From NCBI GenBank assembly GCA_913045135.1, contig CAJWQD010000008.1, positions 1-64,000 on the forward strand: DNA of 64,000 bases, given 5' to 3'. Below, piece after piece: positions 25,932-35,853 of this stretch. The first letter of the stretch is position 1. Each line of letters begins with the position of its first letter. This stretch comes from an uncultured Flammeovirgaceae bacterium. GTDB taxonomy: Bacteria > Bacteroidota > Bacteroidia > Cytophagales > Cyclobacteriaceae. The position numbers and the translations under genes were made by a program. A model generated the notes under the pieces. The model was given only the letters and a program-made list of their open reading frames with translations, was not told the origin of the DNA and ran no database searches.

Positions 25932-28547
25932 ATGAATTTCAATAATTATACCATAAAATCGCAGGAAGCTTTAAATAAAGCTACAGAGATCGCTTCGACC
26001 CATGGGCAGCAGGTGATTGAGACCGCTCATTTACTACAAGCTATTTTGCAATCTGATGAAAATTTAGTTTCATTTTTAATTAAAAAAATTGGGGCTAATC
26101 GATCAATAATTGAGCAAAAATTAGACAAAATTATTCAGAAATATCCTTCAGTAAGTGGTGGCCAAGCTTATTTATCTAATCAAGCGGCCGAAGCATTAAA
26201 AAATTCAGAAGCCTATTTGAAGGATTTAGAGGATGAGTATGTGGCTGTCGAGCATATTGTGCTTGGAATACTTAAAGGAAAAGACCAGACGGCTCAATTA
26301 CTAAAGGATTCCGGCTTTAGCCAAAAAAGTGTTCTATCAGCTATTTTTGAGCTCAGGGGTGGGCAAAACAGTCGTGATGTGCATGCTGAATCTAAATATC
26401 GCGTGTTGGATCGATATTCTATCAATCTTAATGCACTAGCCTTAAAGGGTAAAATTGATCCAGTGATTGGGAGGGATGAAGAAATCAGGAGATTATTACA
26501 AATTTTAGCTAGAAGGACCAAAAATAACCCGATTCTTTTGGGAGAACCTGGTGTTGGTAAAACTGCGATTGTAGAGGGATTGGCACAAAGAATTATCTCA
26601 GGGGATGTACCTGAGAATTTAAAATCTAAGATTATTGTAACCTTAGATATGGGCTTATTGATCGCTGGAGCAAAATTTAAGGGAGAATTTGAAGAGCGAC
26701 TTAAAGCAGTGATCAAAGAGGTTACTGATAGTGATGGGGAGATCATATTATTTATTGATGAAATTCATGTCCTTATTGGGGCCGGAGGAGGTAACGACGG
26801 TGCCATGGATGCGGCGAATTTATTGAAACCGGCACTGGCCAGGGGTGAATTACATGCAATAGGAGCCACTACTTTGAATGAATACCAAAGGTATATCGAG
26901 AAAGACAAAGCTTTGGAAAGAAGATTTCAATCGGTTCAAGTGGCTGAACCCAATCTTCAAGATGCTATATCTATACTCAGAGGAATAAAGGACAAATATG
27001 AATTGCACCACGGGGTTCAAATCAAGGATGAGGCCATTATTTTAGCGGTTGAGCTATCAAGTAGATACATAACCGATCGATTTTTACCTGATAAAGCCGT
27101 TGATTTAATTGATGAGGCTGCTTCCAAACTAAGAATAGAGATTGATTCTCTCCCTGCGGAGTTAGATGAGCAGAATAGAAAAATTAGACAGTTAGAAATT
27201 GAACAGGAAGCCATTAGAAGAGAGAATGATCAAGCCAAGGCCTTGGACTTGAGCCGCACCATTGCAGACTTGGAAGGGACCCGCAACGAGTTAAAAGCTA
27301 AATGGGAAAATGAGAAAGGAATTATACATGGTATTAGAAAGCAAAAAGAGGCAATTGAAAGTTTCAAAATTCAAGCAGATCAAATGGAGCGCAGCGGAGA
27401 ACTAGGTCGTGTAGCTGAGATTCGCTACGGTAAAATTATTGAAGCAGAAAAAAAGTTGAAAGGTTATCAAACTCAGCTTTTGGAGATGCAAAAAGGAGAC
27501 TTTTTGTTAAAAGAAGAAGTAGATGGAGCAGATATTTCAGAAGTAGTAGCAAAATGGACAGGAATTCCCTTAACAAAGATGTTGCAAAGTGAAAGAGGTA
27601 AATTATTATCTCTTGAAGAGGAATTAGGTAAAAAAATAGTAGGTCAATCTGAAGCAATTGTAGCCGTTTCAGATGCGGTAAGAAGAAGCAGAGCGGGCTT
27701 GCAAGATCCTAAACGTCCTATTGGATCTTTTATATTTTTAGGGACTACCGGCGTAGGTAAAACAGAGCTTGCTAAAGCATTAGCTGGGCACTTGTTCAAT
27801 GATGAAAGTTGTATGGTTAGAATTGACCTTTCTGAATATCAAGAAAGCCATGCAGTCAGTAGACTGATTGGGGCACCTCCAGGCTATTTAGGTTATGATG
27901 AAGGGGGACAATTGACCGAAGCTGTAAGAAGAAAGCCTTTCAGTGTCATTCTTTTCGATGAAATTGAAAAAGCCCATCCTGATGTATTCAATTTATTATT
28001 ACAGATATTAGATGATGGTATTTTAACAGATAGTAAAGGTAGAACTGCTAATTTTAAAAATGCCATCATTATCATGACGACTAACTTAGGGGCTCATTTA
28101 ATCCAAGAAAACTTTGCAAATTTGGAAGCATGGAATTTTGAAGAAATTATAGTAGATACAAAGCAACAGGTATTGGACTTAGCTAAAGTGTCTTTTCGCC
28201 CCGAATTTCTTAATCGAATAGATGAAACCATCATGTTTCGCCCCTTGAAAAAAGAAGATTTTAAACAAATTGTGAGCATTCAGTTCAAGTTGATCCAAAA
28301 GAGACTAGAAGAGAATGGGATTAAGATTGAGGCGGATGAAAAAGTATTATTGTATTTGGCTGAAATAGGGTTTGATCCTCAACTGGGGGCTCGTCCATTG
28401 AAACGGGTGTTACAAAATACCTTATTAAACCCGTTATCGAAAGAGATCTTGCAGGGGAATTTAAATAAAGAGTCGATTATTGGAGTAATCCTTAATGAAG
28501 ATCAAAAGATTGAATTTATCAATTTGGATGATATTATTGTAAATTGA
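25932..28547 (+). CDS. clpB: ATP-dependent disaggregase ClpB
   Basis: An 871-residue Hsp100 chaperone that, with DnaK, pulls proteins out of aggregates. The N domain (residues 1-145) is followed by the first AAA domain with Walker A G-E-P-G-V-G-K-T near 204, a coiled middle domain with the L-D-L-S-R-T-I and R-R-E-N-D-Q segments (about 400-520), and the second AAA domain with G-T-T-G-V-G-K-T near 603 and a Walker B I-L-F-D-E-I-E-K. ATG at 25932 is chosen over the TTG two codons upstream. It is monocistronic, with about 240 bases upstream. Confidence 0.96.
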   Translation: MNFNNYTIKSQEALNKATEIASTHGQQVIETAHLLQAILQSDENLVSFLIKKIGANRSIIEQKLDKIIQKYPSVSGGQAYLSNQAAEALKNSEAYLKDLEDEYVAVEHIVLGILKGKDQTAQLLKDSGFSQKSVLSAIFELRGGQNSRDVHAESKYRVLDRYSINLNALALKGKIDPVIGRDEEIRRLLQILARRTKNNPILLGEPGVGKTAIVEGLAQRIISGDVPENLKSKIIVTLDMGLLIAGAKFKGEFEERLKAVIKEVTDSDGEIILFIDEIHVLIGAGGGNDGAMDAANLLKPALARGELHAIGATTLNEYQRYIEKDKALERRFQSVQVAEPNLQDAISILRGIKDKYELHHGVQIKDEAIILAVELSSRYITDRFLPDKAVDLIDEAASKLRIEIDSLPAELDEQNRKIRQLEIEQEAIRRENDQAKALDLSRTIADLEGTRNELKAKWENEKGIIHGIRKQKEAIESFKIQADQMERSGELGRVAEIRYGKIIEAEKKLKGYQTQLLEMQKGDFLLKEEVDGADISEVVAKWTGIPLTKMLQSERGKLLSLEEELGKKIVGQSEAIVAVSDAVRRSRAGLQDPKRPIGSFIFLGTTGVGKTELAKALAGHLFNDESCMVRIDLSEYQESHAVSRLIGAPPGYLGYDEGGQLTEAVRRKPFSVILFDEIEKAHPDVFNLLLQILDDGILTDSKGRTANFKNAIIIMTTNLGAHLIQENFANLEAWNFEEIIVDTKQQVLDLAKVSFRPEFLNRIDETIMFRPLKKEDFKQIVSIQFKLIQKRLEENGIKIEADEKVLLYLAEIGFDPQLGARPLKRVLQNTLLNPLSKEILQGNLNKESIIGVILNEDQKIEFINLDDIIVN

Positions 28548-29278
28548 TATAGTTGGATATGAGATGTTATTGGCGATAAATATAGTTTGCATAAAACCCA
28601 TTTATAAAAAAATATTGCTGAATGAGTGTGAGAGTTTCTTCAGTCATATGCTAATACTTGTAGATTAAAATTTTAATCATTTTTTTTAAACTATGAATCT
28701 TTTTTGTGAGGTTAAAAACAACTTTAAAGAAAAATATTCATCAAAAGATAAAGATTAATTTTGGATAGGTATTTTAGATAATTTTTTAATGTTCCTCAAG
28801 AAAGAGGATTGTGTATTAGATCATTATTTTGAAATACATATTAATCAAACTTATTCAGCATTAGATTAAGTCCTGAAATTGAAATTGAGCTTTTGGATTT
28901 GTCTAGTTGTACCAGGTAAATCACCTTTCGGCATGGATATTTAAAAGAAATATTTTCTAATAAAAATTAAGATATTTTGCATGATCAGCATTTGGCTATT
29001 CTGGCAGGTTCAATGGCCAAAATTAACTTGGAGTAAGATTGTCTATTTCAAAAATAGGTAAAGACTTTTTCTTTCAGCTTTTGGAGATCTTTTGAAGATG
29101 GAAACTTCTTCAATATGAATACTTGGATTTACGGTTTGTACCTTTCGCTTTGATCTATATATTTTATATTTTTCTCAGTTACATTTTGACTTGAAAGTCC
29201 TGATCGTGCCAACGGAAAAAGTATTTTTTTGTACTCTCAGTGAGTAATCTTTTCTCTTTGGTATAAACTTTAAAAAAA
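28548..29278. other. Gene-poor stretch with possible decayed plus-strand frame
   Basis: No intact gene is seen in 731 bases. On the plus strand from about 28694 a frame can be followed with several in-frame TAA/TAG stops: F-W-I-G-I-L-D-N-F-L-M-F-L-K-K-E-D, then S-P-E-I-E-I-E-L-L-D-L-S-S-C and H-D-Q-H-L-A-I-L-A-G. These pieces look like broken coding sequence, but no family is recognised. Confidence 0.3.
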
Positions 29279-29641
29279 TCAATCCAAGGCTGCCAGAACT
29301 TTACTGATGTGGGGAGCAATAAATAATTCTTGGTCATTCACCACTACTACTGGTATACTAAATCCCTTAGTATGGCCAGCCACTTTTACTCTTTCTACCA
29401 TTTCGAGAGCGTATTGATCACTAACATCAATGTCATGGAATGTATACTCTAGTCCAATGGAATCCAATTTTGCTTTAAAATTAATACAATGAGGGCATTG
29501 ATTACTACCATAAACTATAATTGATTTCTGTATGGTTTTAGTGGTGATTTGTTCATTATTGAGTTTTTTTTTTGGTGCTGAGCTGCATTGAATCAATGTC
29601 CAATTTAAGACTACTATTAAAACTATTGGTAGGATTTTCAT
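29279..29641 (-). CDS. Glutaredoxin-like thiol-redox lipoprotein
   Basis: A 120-residue protein with a lipoprotein signal (lipobox L-I-Q-C, Cys19) and a thioredoxin-fold domain. The redox motif is C-P-H-C at residues 49-52 after I-I-V-Y-G-S-N-Q, followed by Y-T-F-H-D-I-D-V and the cis-Pro loop F-S-I-P-V-V-V-V-N-D. This arrangement matches glutaredoxin-family proteins, here moved to the envelope. It stands alone between two gene-poor stretches. The redox partner is unknown. Confidence 0.8.
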   Translation of the reverse strand: MKILPIVLIVVLNWTLIQCSSAPKKKLNNEQITTKTIQKSIIVYGSNQCPHCINFKAKLDSIGLEYTFHDIDVSDQYALEMVERVKVAGHTKGFSIPVVVVNDQELFIAPHISKVLAALD

Positions 29642-30033
29642 ACTAATTAGATTTTTAAATTATCATATTGAACTTTACATAAAACCACTGCCCTCTTTGA
29701 ATTTTTGGGGATCCTAATTATTGTAATATTCAGGTTTTCTTATAAGTGGTAGTTGCCTCATTATGTCCTTTTACTAAGAGAGCAAGATGTGCAAATGGTT
29801 TATTAATTTCCCCAAAGTTCTTGACTTTTTGATAAACTTCATACGATGAAACAATTTATGTTAATTAAATAGAATATGTTCCGAAAAATTTTAGCGTATG
29901 CTGAGAAAGCTAATCTATATCTTTTGGAGATGATTCAAAAGTTAGCATTAGTAGTCATTGTCCTAAGTTGAAAAATTGGGAAGCTGGAATAGAAATATCC
30001 AGTTTTATGAGCCAATCTCATGGACAGAGCAGA
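29642..30033. other. Gene-poor stretch with a short minus-strand coding remnant
   Basis: No intact gene is seen. On the minus strand 29855-29730 a 42-codon open stretch bounded by stops reads S-S-Y-E-V-Y-Q-K-V-K-N-F-G-E-I-N-K-P-F ending in T-Y-K-K-T; it has protein-like composition but no start codon. A 31-codon frame (ATG at about 29877, plus strand) has no family features and is not called as a gene. Confidence 0.3.
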
Positions 30034-30714
30034 TCAATTGTCCTGGGGAGCAAAAAATTCTTCCCAGGTTAACCCTACTTTTTTTAGAGTGTCATTAAGT
30101 AAATACCATATGATAACCATAAGAATCACCATCATTGGAAGTGCAATAATGGGTAAACTCAATAAGTTCATTAGTCCGAGCTCCTGATTAAAGGCTTCTG
30201 TACCAGGGTCACTAACAACAATCCATGTCGCTAAGAAAAAATTAAGAAAGGAGGAAATAAAAAAAGTTCCACCTAATAGGAATGAGCTAAATCGGAATCT
30301 CGCACTAAAACATTCATTTTCAGAACGTGTTAGTTTTTTCCTTAGCCCCTCAATATTTAATGTTTCTTCAAAAAACATTTTAAGCAACGGATATTTTGTG
30401 TAGGTAGAAATAATAACTGCCATACCGATGATTCCAGGTATAAATGCTTCTTTTATAGCCAGCCAATTGGTTGGAAATTGAAAAATTCCAATTCCACCTG
30501 TAAGCAATACGCTAATAAGTCCTAAGACGGAAAAAAAGTTGATTTTCTTATTGAAATAAAATTCTGAAAGCCCATAAAATATGGGGAAACTTAAGGCAAT
30601 CAATAAACCATAAAAAGATCCTAATGTATTTTCTGAACTGAATTTAGTCAATATAATCGTGGGGATTATAAGGTTACAGATCAGATTTAAAAAGGAGGAA
30701 CTTGATTTATTCAT
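30034..30714 (-). CDS. VC0807-family integral membrane protein
   Basis: A 226-residue membrane protein with about six hydrophobic helices. N-L-I-C-N-L-I-I-P-T-I-I-L near the start, F-F-S-V-L-G-L-I-S-V-L-L-T-G-G-I-G in the middle and W-L-A-I-K-E-A-F-I-P agree with what I recall of the VC0807 family, whose function is unknown. The C-terminus is cytosolic by charge (W-E-E-F-F-A-P-Q-D-N). It is flanked by about 190 bases on the upstream side. The family call is by memory of the pattern and is moderate. Confidence 0.62.
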   Translation of the reverse strand: MNKSSSSFLNLICNLIIPTIILTKFSSENTLGSFYGLLIALSFPIFYGLSEFYFNKKINFFSVLGLISVLLTGGIGIFQFPTNWLAIKEAFIPGIIGMAVIISTYTKYPLLKMFFEETLNIEGLRKKLTRSENECFSARFRFSSFLLGGTFFISSFLNFFLATWIVVSDPGTEAFNQELGLMNLLSLPIIALPMMVILMVIIWYLLNDTLKKVGLTWEEFFAPQDN

Positions 30715-30905
30715 TTTGTTGTTTGATTAATTAATTGGAATAAATAATAATTTATTAGTTTTTTGGTATTTAATAAGAGATCTATAATGATATGATTTAA
30801 AGATGTGATGTAAAATAGGCAATTTGGTCATCTGAAATGAAAATGCTTGGCAATTTTAGGGGAATTGTTGGATTTTCAAACTTTTCTATTCCAACAACAA
30901 ATTAA

Positions 30906-31658
30906 CTATAATGAAGCTCCAGGGCGCTCAAAATTCCGGACTTTTTTATAAGTTAAAATAGGTTGTTCCTCAATCAAAGGATTTATTCCAATTTCTATGG
31001 CATAGGGTTTCCAATCGCTATGATAACTGGATGGTACCATTTGTTTTAATGGAATACCTTGTTTTAATAAGACATAAGCCACCAATTGAATATCTTCGAG
31101 TACAACGTCTTCACCAAAACGTATTATATTGGCTACATCCTTTGAATTATTAGTGTATTTATTATGTATTTCAAAGCCCAGTTGCGTTAATGTTATAGAT
31201 TGTTTAGCATCTTCCTTACGGTTGTAGTATTGAATGAGAACATCAGATCGCAACTGATTGGGTCGAAGTTTTTTGATTTTTCCATTTTTATAATTATCTA
31301 ATAAGTAATCAAAAAATATTGAATCAGCAGGAGTCATCGATATTTTTTTTTGTTTGACTGTCTCTGTTTTCTTTTCCTTTTTAAGAGTCATGAGTACAGT
31401 AGTCTCATCTAATGCTGTTTTGGGTATATCAATTACCTCTTTTACCTCTTCTCTTTTTTCTTGTTCTTTTTTTTCTTTGATAAGAAGCGTGTCAGGAAGA
31501 GAAGACTTTGTTGGCAAGTAAATAGGCTCGTTAAAGGCGACTAACGTTTCTTTGGTATATTTAGGGCCACCCACAAAATCAATACCAAATAGGATTACAA
31601 AGCCTATTAAGACTATTACTAAATAAAGAAGTGACCGATCAGGAAATTTTTGATTCAT
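30906..31658 (-). CDS. Hypothetical membrane-anchored protein with Lys/Glu linker
   Basis: A 250-residue protein I do not recognise. It has one N-terminal transmembrane helix (about residues 10-27), then about 70 residues rich in Lys and Glu (K-E-K-K-E-Q-E-K-R-E-E-V), a likely extended linker like those in TonB-type proteins, and a C-terminal globular domain of about 140 residues from M-T-P-A-D-S. It follows secDF on the same strand after about 100 bases. A periplasmic role is inferred from topology only. Confidence 0.5.
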   Translation of the reverse strand: MNQKFPDRSLLYLVIVLIGFVILFGIDFVGGPKYTKETLVAFNEPIYLPTKSSLPDTLLIKEKKEQEKREEVKEVIDIPKTALDETTVLMTLKKEKKTETVKQKKISMTPADSIFFDYLLDNYKNGKIKKLRPNQLRSDVLIQYYNRKEDAKQSITLTQLGFEIHNKYTNNSKDVANIIRFGEDVVLEDIQLVAYVLLKQGIPLKQMVPSSYHSDWKPYAIEIGINPLIEEQPILTYKKVRNFERPGASL

Positions 31659-31761
31659 TAAAATATAACCTACATCATAAAATTACGCATTATATAATTA
31701 ATAGAAAAAAAGTCAAAGGTTCTTATACCTTGGCTTTTGTCTATTTTAACATCAGTTCAAA

Positions 31762-34700
31762 TTAAGATTTACTCCTTAAAGTTAAGTCTAAGGCGACTGG
31801 AGTGGCAATGAAAAGGGATGAATAAGTACCAATAAGTATTCCTACCAAAAGGGCAAATGAAAAACCTTTAAGTACCTCTCCACCAAATAAGAAAAGAATA
31901 ATTACAACGATTAACGTCGTCAGCGAAGTGATGAAAGTTCTACTAATGGTATTGCTTAAAGACTCATTGAACACCTGATAAATTTCAGAGCCTGATTTGA
32001 TACCCAAGTTTTCTCTGATCCTATCAAATACCACTACTGTATCATTGATAGAATATCCAATTATGGTAAGTATAGCAGCAACAAAAACTTGATCCACCTC
32101 AAATGATATTCCCAATAGATTTGCAATGGCAAAGGCTGAAATAACGAATAAAGCATCATGTAGAAGTGCAACAATAGCACCAATACCAAATTGCCATTTT
32201 CTAAATCTAATTAAAATGTAAAGGAAAATGCATATCAACGCAATAACTGCAGATTTGTAAGATGAGTTTTTGATATCATCAGCGATGGTAGCACCGACTT
32301 TAGATGAGCTACCAATTGAAAAATGGTTAGCATCGACCGCTGCATCATTGGCAGTGTAGGTTTGGCCTGTAGCTGTTTCAAGCTCTGCGATTAATGTTGC
32401 TTTAACACGTTCATCTGCAAGGTCTGTATCGTCATCCGTCAAATAGCTGGTGGTAATTTTTACAATCTTATTGGATCCAAAGGTTTTCACTTCGGTTCCT
32501 TGTCCATTAAAACCCTCGGTTAGCTGAGTTTTTAGAATGGATGTTTCCATTGCTTGATCAAACGCCACAATATAAGATCTGCCTCCTTTAAAATCTACTC
32601 CCATAGACAAGCCGTTAAAGATCATGGCTAGTACACCTACGCATATAAAGCTACCACTAAAAATGTAAGCCATTTTTCTTTTGCTTAGAAAGTCAAAATG
32701 AAAATGGGTTAAACTGTTTATTGATATTTTGTTTGCAAAACTGATATTTGAATGATCTCCTTTTTTTGAAAACCATTCTATTACTACTCGCGTAATAAAA
32801 ACAGCAGAAAAGAAAGAGCAAATAATACCGATAATCAGGGTAATAGCAAAACCTTTAACAGGCCCTTGTCCGAGCATATAAAGGATAAACCCCACAATCA
32901 TGGTGGTGACATTGGCATCTATGATAGAGGAGTAGGCTTTTTTATAGCCTGAACTGATGGCTTGTTTTAATCCAGACCCTAATCTTAACTCTTCCTTAAT
33001 TCTTTCAAAGATCAATACGTTTGCATCTATTGACATACCGATTGTCAATACAATTCCTGCAACACCGGGCAAGGTCAATGAAGCATTTAACTGAGCCAAA
33101 ATACCAAGAATGAAAAAGATATTCAAAAACAAGGCAATATTAGCAATTAATCCACCTTTTGAATAATAGAAAATCATAAATATAATAACAATAGCCAATC
33201 CAGCCATCATGGAATTGATGCCTTGAGCACGCGCGGATCTACCAAGTGTGGGTCCAATGACGACATCCTCGACAATCGTCGTAGGCGCAGGCAGGGCCCC
33301 TGCTTTAAGAATATTTGCTAAATCTTGTGCCTCTTCAATAGTAAAATTACCTGAAATTGAGGAATTCCCATTCGGAATTTCTCCCTGAACAGTGGGTGCT
33401 GAATAAACAAAATTGTCCAATACAATAGCAATTCTTTTACCTATATTATTACCTGTAAGGCGTTTCCAAGTTTTCGCACCCATCGCATCCATTTGCATGG
33501 AAACGGCAGGTCTTGATCTGTCATCGAGATCTTGTCGTGCATCTATAATAGATTCACCGGTTAGTGGAGCCTTACCATTTCTAGACTTTTTGATGGCATA
33601 TAATTCAAGGAGTTCAGATTCATCAAGGGCATTTTGAGTATCAATTTTTTTAACAAGCCACAGAAATTTAACCGTTGATGGGATAATGGACTGAACGCTG
33701 GGGTGCTGAAGAATCCTATTAATGCTAGAGGTATCTTTAATTTTGTAAACTAATCCATATTGGGCCTGAAGTAAGCTTAAAATAGGCGAAACTTGATTTT
33801 TTTGGATTGTATCTAATTTAGCAAGGTTAGTGTCATCCTCTTGAATTTCCGAGGAGCGACCATCATCGGTAACATTTGTCGTTGTATCCTCCTCGTCCAA
33901 TAATAAAGTTGAAAGATCTTCTAATGCAGAGGCGTCAACGGGTTGTTCTTCAGTATCAGAGATCGAAGTAAAACCAATTTCTTTGACGGCGATATCATTT
34001 ATGCTTTGAAGGATTGGAGTTAACTCATTTATTTCATAAACTTCCCAAAACTCCAATTTTGCGACGCCTTGTAGTAATTTTCTCACGCGCTCTGGATTGT
34101 CCACGCCCGGTAATTCTATTTGTATCCGTCCGGAGCCTTCTAGTTTTTGAATATTAGGTTGAGAAGTACCAAATCTATCAATTCGTGTTCTTAGAATATT
34201 GAACGAGCGATCGATAGCACCATCGATTTCCGAACCAATGATTTCCAAAACTTCTTCATCTGTAGAATTCAAATTGATACGACCTCTATTAGAGGCATTG
34301 GAAAAGATATAAGCCAATGTTTTGTCAGACTCCAGCTGTTTGTAACGAGCATAAAATTCATCTAAAAATTGAAGTTGCGTACCTCGAATTGTTTTTTCTG
34401 CTGTATTAATAGCGTCTAAATAATTTGGATCTTGATTGTTATCACTGAGGCCTTTAAGAATATCTACTGGAGAAACTTCTAGTGTTACATGCATACCTCC
34501 CTGCAAATCAAGTCCGAGATTCAGTTCTGTTTCTTTGATATCTTGATAGGTATAATCTTGCCCTAGAAGCGAATAAATAGGGGTATTCCAAACCGAATCT
34601 AAATATTGTTGTTTTTCCGTAAAATTCACGGTTCCCGTAGAATCCGTTGCTTGGTTAGTGGCTTCTTGTTGTATTCCTTGAGCAACGAATGTAAAGGAGA

Positions 34701-34764
34701 GATAATAAATACACAAAAGAGAAATAATAACAGTCAAAAAGACTATAAAACCTTTGTTTTTCAT
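31762..34764 (-). CDS. secDF: Fused protein translocase SecDF
   Basis: A 1000-residue fusion of SecD and SecF, which uses the proton gradient to help proteins leave the Sec channel. The SecD part has the L-G-L-D-L-Q-G-G-M-H-V-T motif near residue 82, a large periplasmic domain, and six helices around F-E-R-I-K-E-E-L. The SecF part starts near residue 690 with G-V-D-F-K-G-G-R-S-Y and contains V-V-F-D-R-I-R-E-N-L. Fusion is normal in Bacteroidota. An acidic insertion rich in Asp/Glu/Thr lies near residues 265-320. YajC, its partner, is at 13945-14253. Confidence 0.96.
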   Translation of the reverse strand: MKNKGFIVFLTVIISLLCIYYLSFTFVAQGIQQEATNQATDSTGTVNFTEKQQYLDSVWNTPIYSLLGQDYTYQDIKETELNLGLDLQGGMHVTLEVSPVDILKGLSDNNQDPNYLDAINTAEKTIRGTQLQFLDEFYARYKQLESDKTLAYIFSNASNRGRINLNSTDEEVLEIIGSEIDGAIDRSFNILRTRIDRFGTSQPNIQKLEGSGRIQIELPGVDNPERVRKLLQGVAKLEFWEVYEINELTPILQSINDIAVKEIGFTSISDTEEQPVDASALEDLSTLLLDEEDTTTNVTDDGRSSEIQEDDTNLAKLDTIQKNQVSPILSLLQAQYGLVYKIKDTSSINRILQHPSVQSIIPSTVKFLWLVKKIDTQNALDESELLELYAIKKSRNGKAPLTGESIIDARQDLDDRSRPAVSMQMDAMGAKTWKRLTGNNIGKRIAIVLDNFVYSAPTVQGEIPNGNSSISGNFTIEEAQDLANILKAGALPAPTTIVEDVVIGPTLGRSARAQGINSMMAGLAIVIIFMIFYYSKGGLIANIALFLNIFFILGILAQLNASLTLPGVAGIVLTIGMSIDANVLIFERIKEELRLGSGLKQAISSGYKKAYSSIIDANVTTMIVGFILYMLGQGPVKGFAITLIIGIICSFFSAVFITRVVIEWFSKKGDHSNISFANKISINSLTHFHFDFLSKRKMAYIFSGSFICVGVLAMIFNGLSMGVDFKGGRSYIVAFDQAMETSILKTQLTEGFNGQGTEVKTFGSNKIVKITTSYLTDDDTDLADERVKATLIAELETATGQTYTANDAAVDANHFSIGSSSKVGATIADDIKNSSYKSAVIALICIFLYILIRFRKWQFGIGAIVALLHDALFVISAFAIANLLGISFEVDQVFVAAILTIIGYSINDTVVVFDRIRENLGIKSGSEIYQVFNESLSNTISRTFITSLTTLIVVIILFLFGGEVLKGFSFALLVGILIGTYSSLFIATPVALDLTLRSKS

Positions 34765-34831
34765 ATTTGATAAGTATTAAAAAAAGTAATTGAAAATTTA
34801 AATCTGAACTGTTGAGCTTTGCATAGATAAT

Positions 34832-35209
34832 CTAAGGGCCATTAGGAGAAATAATTCGCCGGACAAGTACAACAAAATATTTAGAAAGGGAAGTGTCAAA
34901 TTGATTTGACAAAGAGGAGAGACATTTACTATTCTTAATGTCTAAAAAAAGAAAAAAAAAATCATCAGCAAATTTAAAATTGAAGGCTACTGAGTAGGAT
35001 TGTGTTGGTGTATATACAGAAACGGCTGGCGTGGGCACATCATTTTCTCGATCGTGTGAAGACTCGCAGGTATCCGTATTTCTTTGCGCCATATGCGGCA
35101 TAAAAGCCATAGAAGACGTCAATGATAGGACCATTATCAAAACAATAATAGTCTTATAAATCCATATGTATTTTGCTATGTTGTATGCTGTTTTCACAAT
35201 TTCAGACAA
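34832..35209 (-). CDS. Hypothetical small membrane-anchored or exported protein
   Basis: A 125-residue protein I do not recognise. A hydrophobic segment (about residues 17-36) near the N-terminus may be a signal peptide or anchor; the rest has C-E-S-S-H-D-R and a run F-A-D-D-F-F-F-L-F-L, and the end is R-R-I-I-S-P-N-G-P. It begins 11 bases after the udk stop and so is likely the last gene of the FKBP-rdgB-udk transcript. No function can be given. It is moderately likely to be real because of its position and codon use. Confidence 0.45.
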   Translation of the reverse strand: MSEIVKTAYNIAKYIWIYKTIIVLIMVLSLTSSMAFMPHMAQRNTDTCESSHDRENDVPTPAVSVYTPTQSYSVAFNFKFADDFFFLFLDIKNSKCLSSLSNQFDTSLSKYFVVLVRRIISPNGP

Positions 35210-35220
35210 AGGTAAGTAAT

Positions 35221-35853
35221 TTATTGTCTAGATACTATTTTTAAATGCTGTCTGATTTTATAACAAATTGAAGCAAAGGGCTTATCAAAACCTTGATTAT
35301 TTGAAACAAGTATATCTGCTTGGTTTTTTAAGGGTAAAATATATTTTTTATAACCTGGCAGGGTATGTTTTTCAAATTGATAGATAACCTCATTTATGGA
35401 ATAACCTCTGTGATGTAAATCGCGGTTCATTCTTCTTTTGAGCATGACATCCTTTGGAGCTTCTAAAAAAATTTTAATGTCTATTAATTGTAATATTCTA
35501 GGATAAGAAAAGGCAAATAAACCTTCAATTATAATAACAGGACGGGGTTGAATGATTAATGTTTTGGCTGCAACTTCTTTTAGGTTGAAGTTATATTCTA
35601 CAAGTTCAATGGATATTCCAGATTTTAGTTTGATAAGATCAAGACAAAGCTGGTGGTGATCGATAGCCTCAGGGAGATCAAAGTTTTCAACACCTTTTTT
35701 ATCTTTGGCCTGAACATCCAAAGGCAAATAATAGTTATCTAAAGAAACCCGACTTATATGATTTTCTGAAAAACAGTTAAGTAAACGATTTGCAAAAAAA
35801 GTTTTTCCTGAACCACTTCCTCCCGCAATACCTATGACTAGTTGAGGCGTCAT
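35221..35853 (-). CDS. udk: Uridine kinase
   Basis: A 210-residue kinase that phosphorylates uridine and cytidine in pyrimidine salvage. The P-loop is A-G-G-S-G-S-G-K-T at residues 10-18, the substrate segment has S-L-D-N-Y-Y-L-P, N-F-D-L-P-E-A-I-D-H-H follows, and I-I-I-E-G-L-F-A-F is the conserved core strand. R-M-N-R-D-L-H-H-R-G is the arginine region near the C-terminal half. The start overlaps the rdgB stop by 4 bases. Confidence 0.93.
   Translation of the reverse strand: MTPQLVIGIAGGSGSGKTFFANRLLNCFSENHISRVSLDNYYLPLDVQAKDKKGVENFDLPEAIDHHQLCLDLIKLKSGISIELVEYNFNLKEVAAKTLIIQPRPVIIIEGLFAFSYPRILQLIDIKIFLEAPKDVMLKRRMNRDLHHRGYSINEVIYQFEKHTLPGYKKYILPLKNQADILVSNNQGFDKPFASICYKIRQHLKIVSRQ

Noticed and set aside
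26294-26746. A 150-codon minus-strand frame inside clpB.
   Set aside because: Shadow of the ClpB first AAA domain; no start context or family motif.
30865-30897. Inverted repeat TTGTTGGA/TCCAACAA with a 17-base loop after the stop of the 30906-31658 gene.
   Set aside because: No T-run follows on either strand; could be chance in AT-rich DNA.
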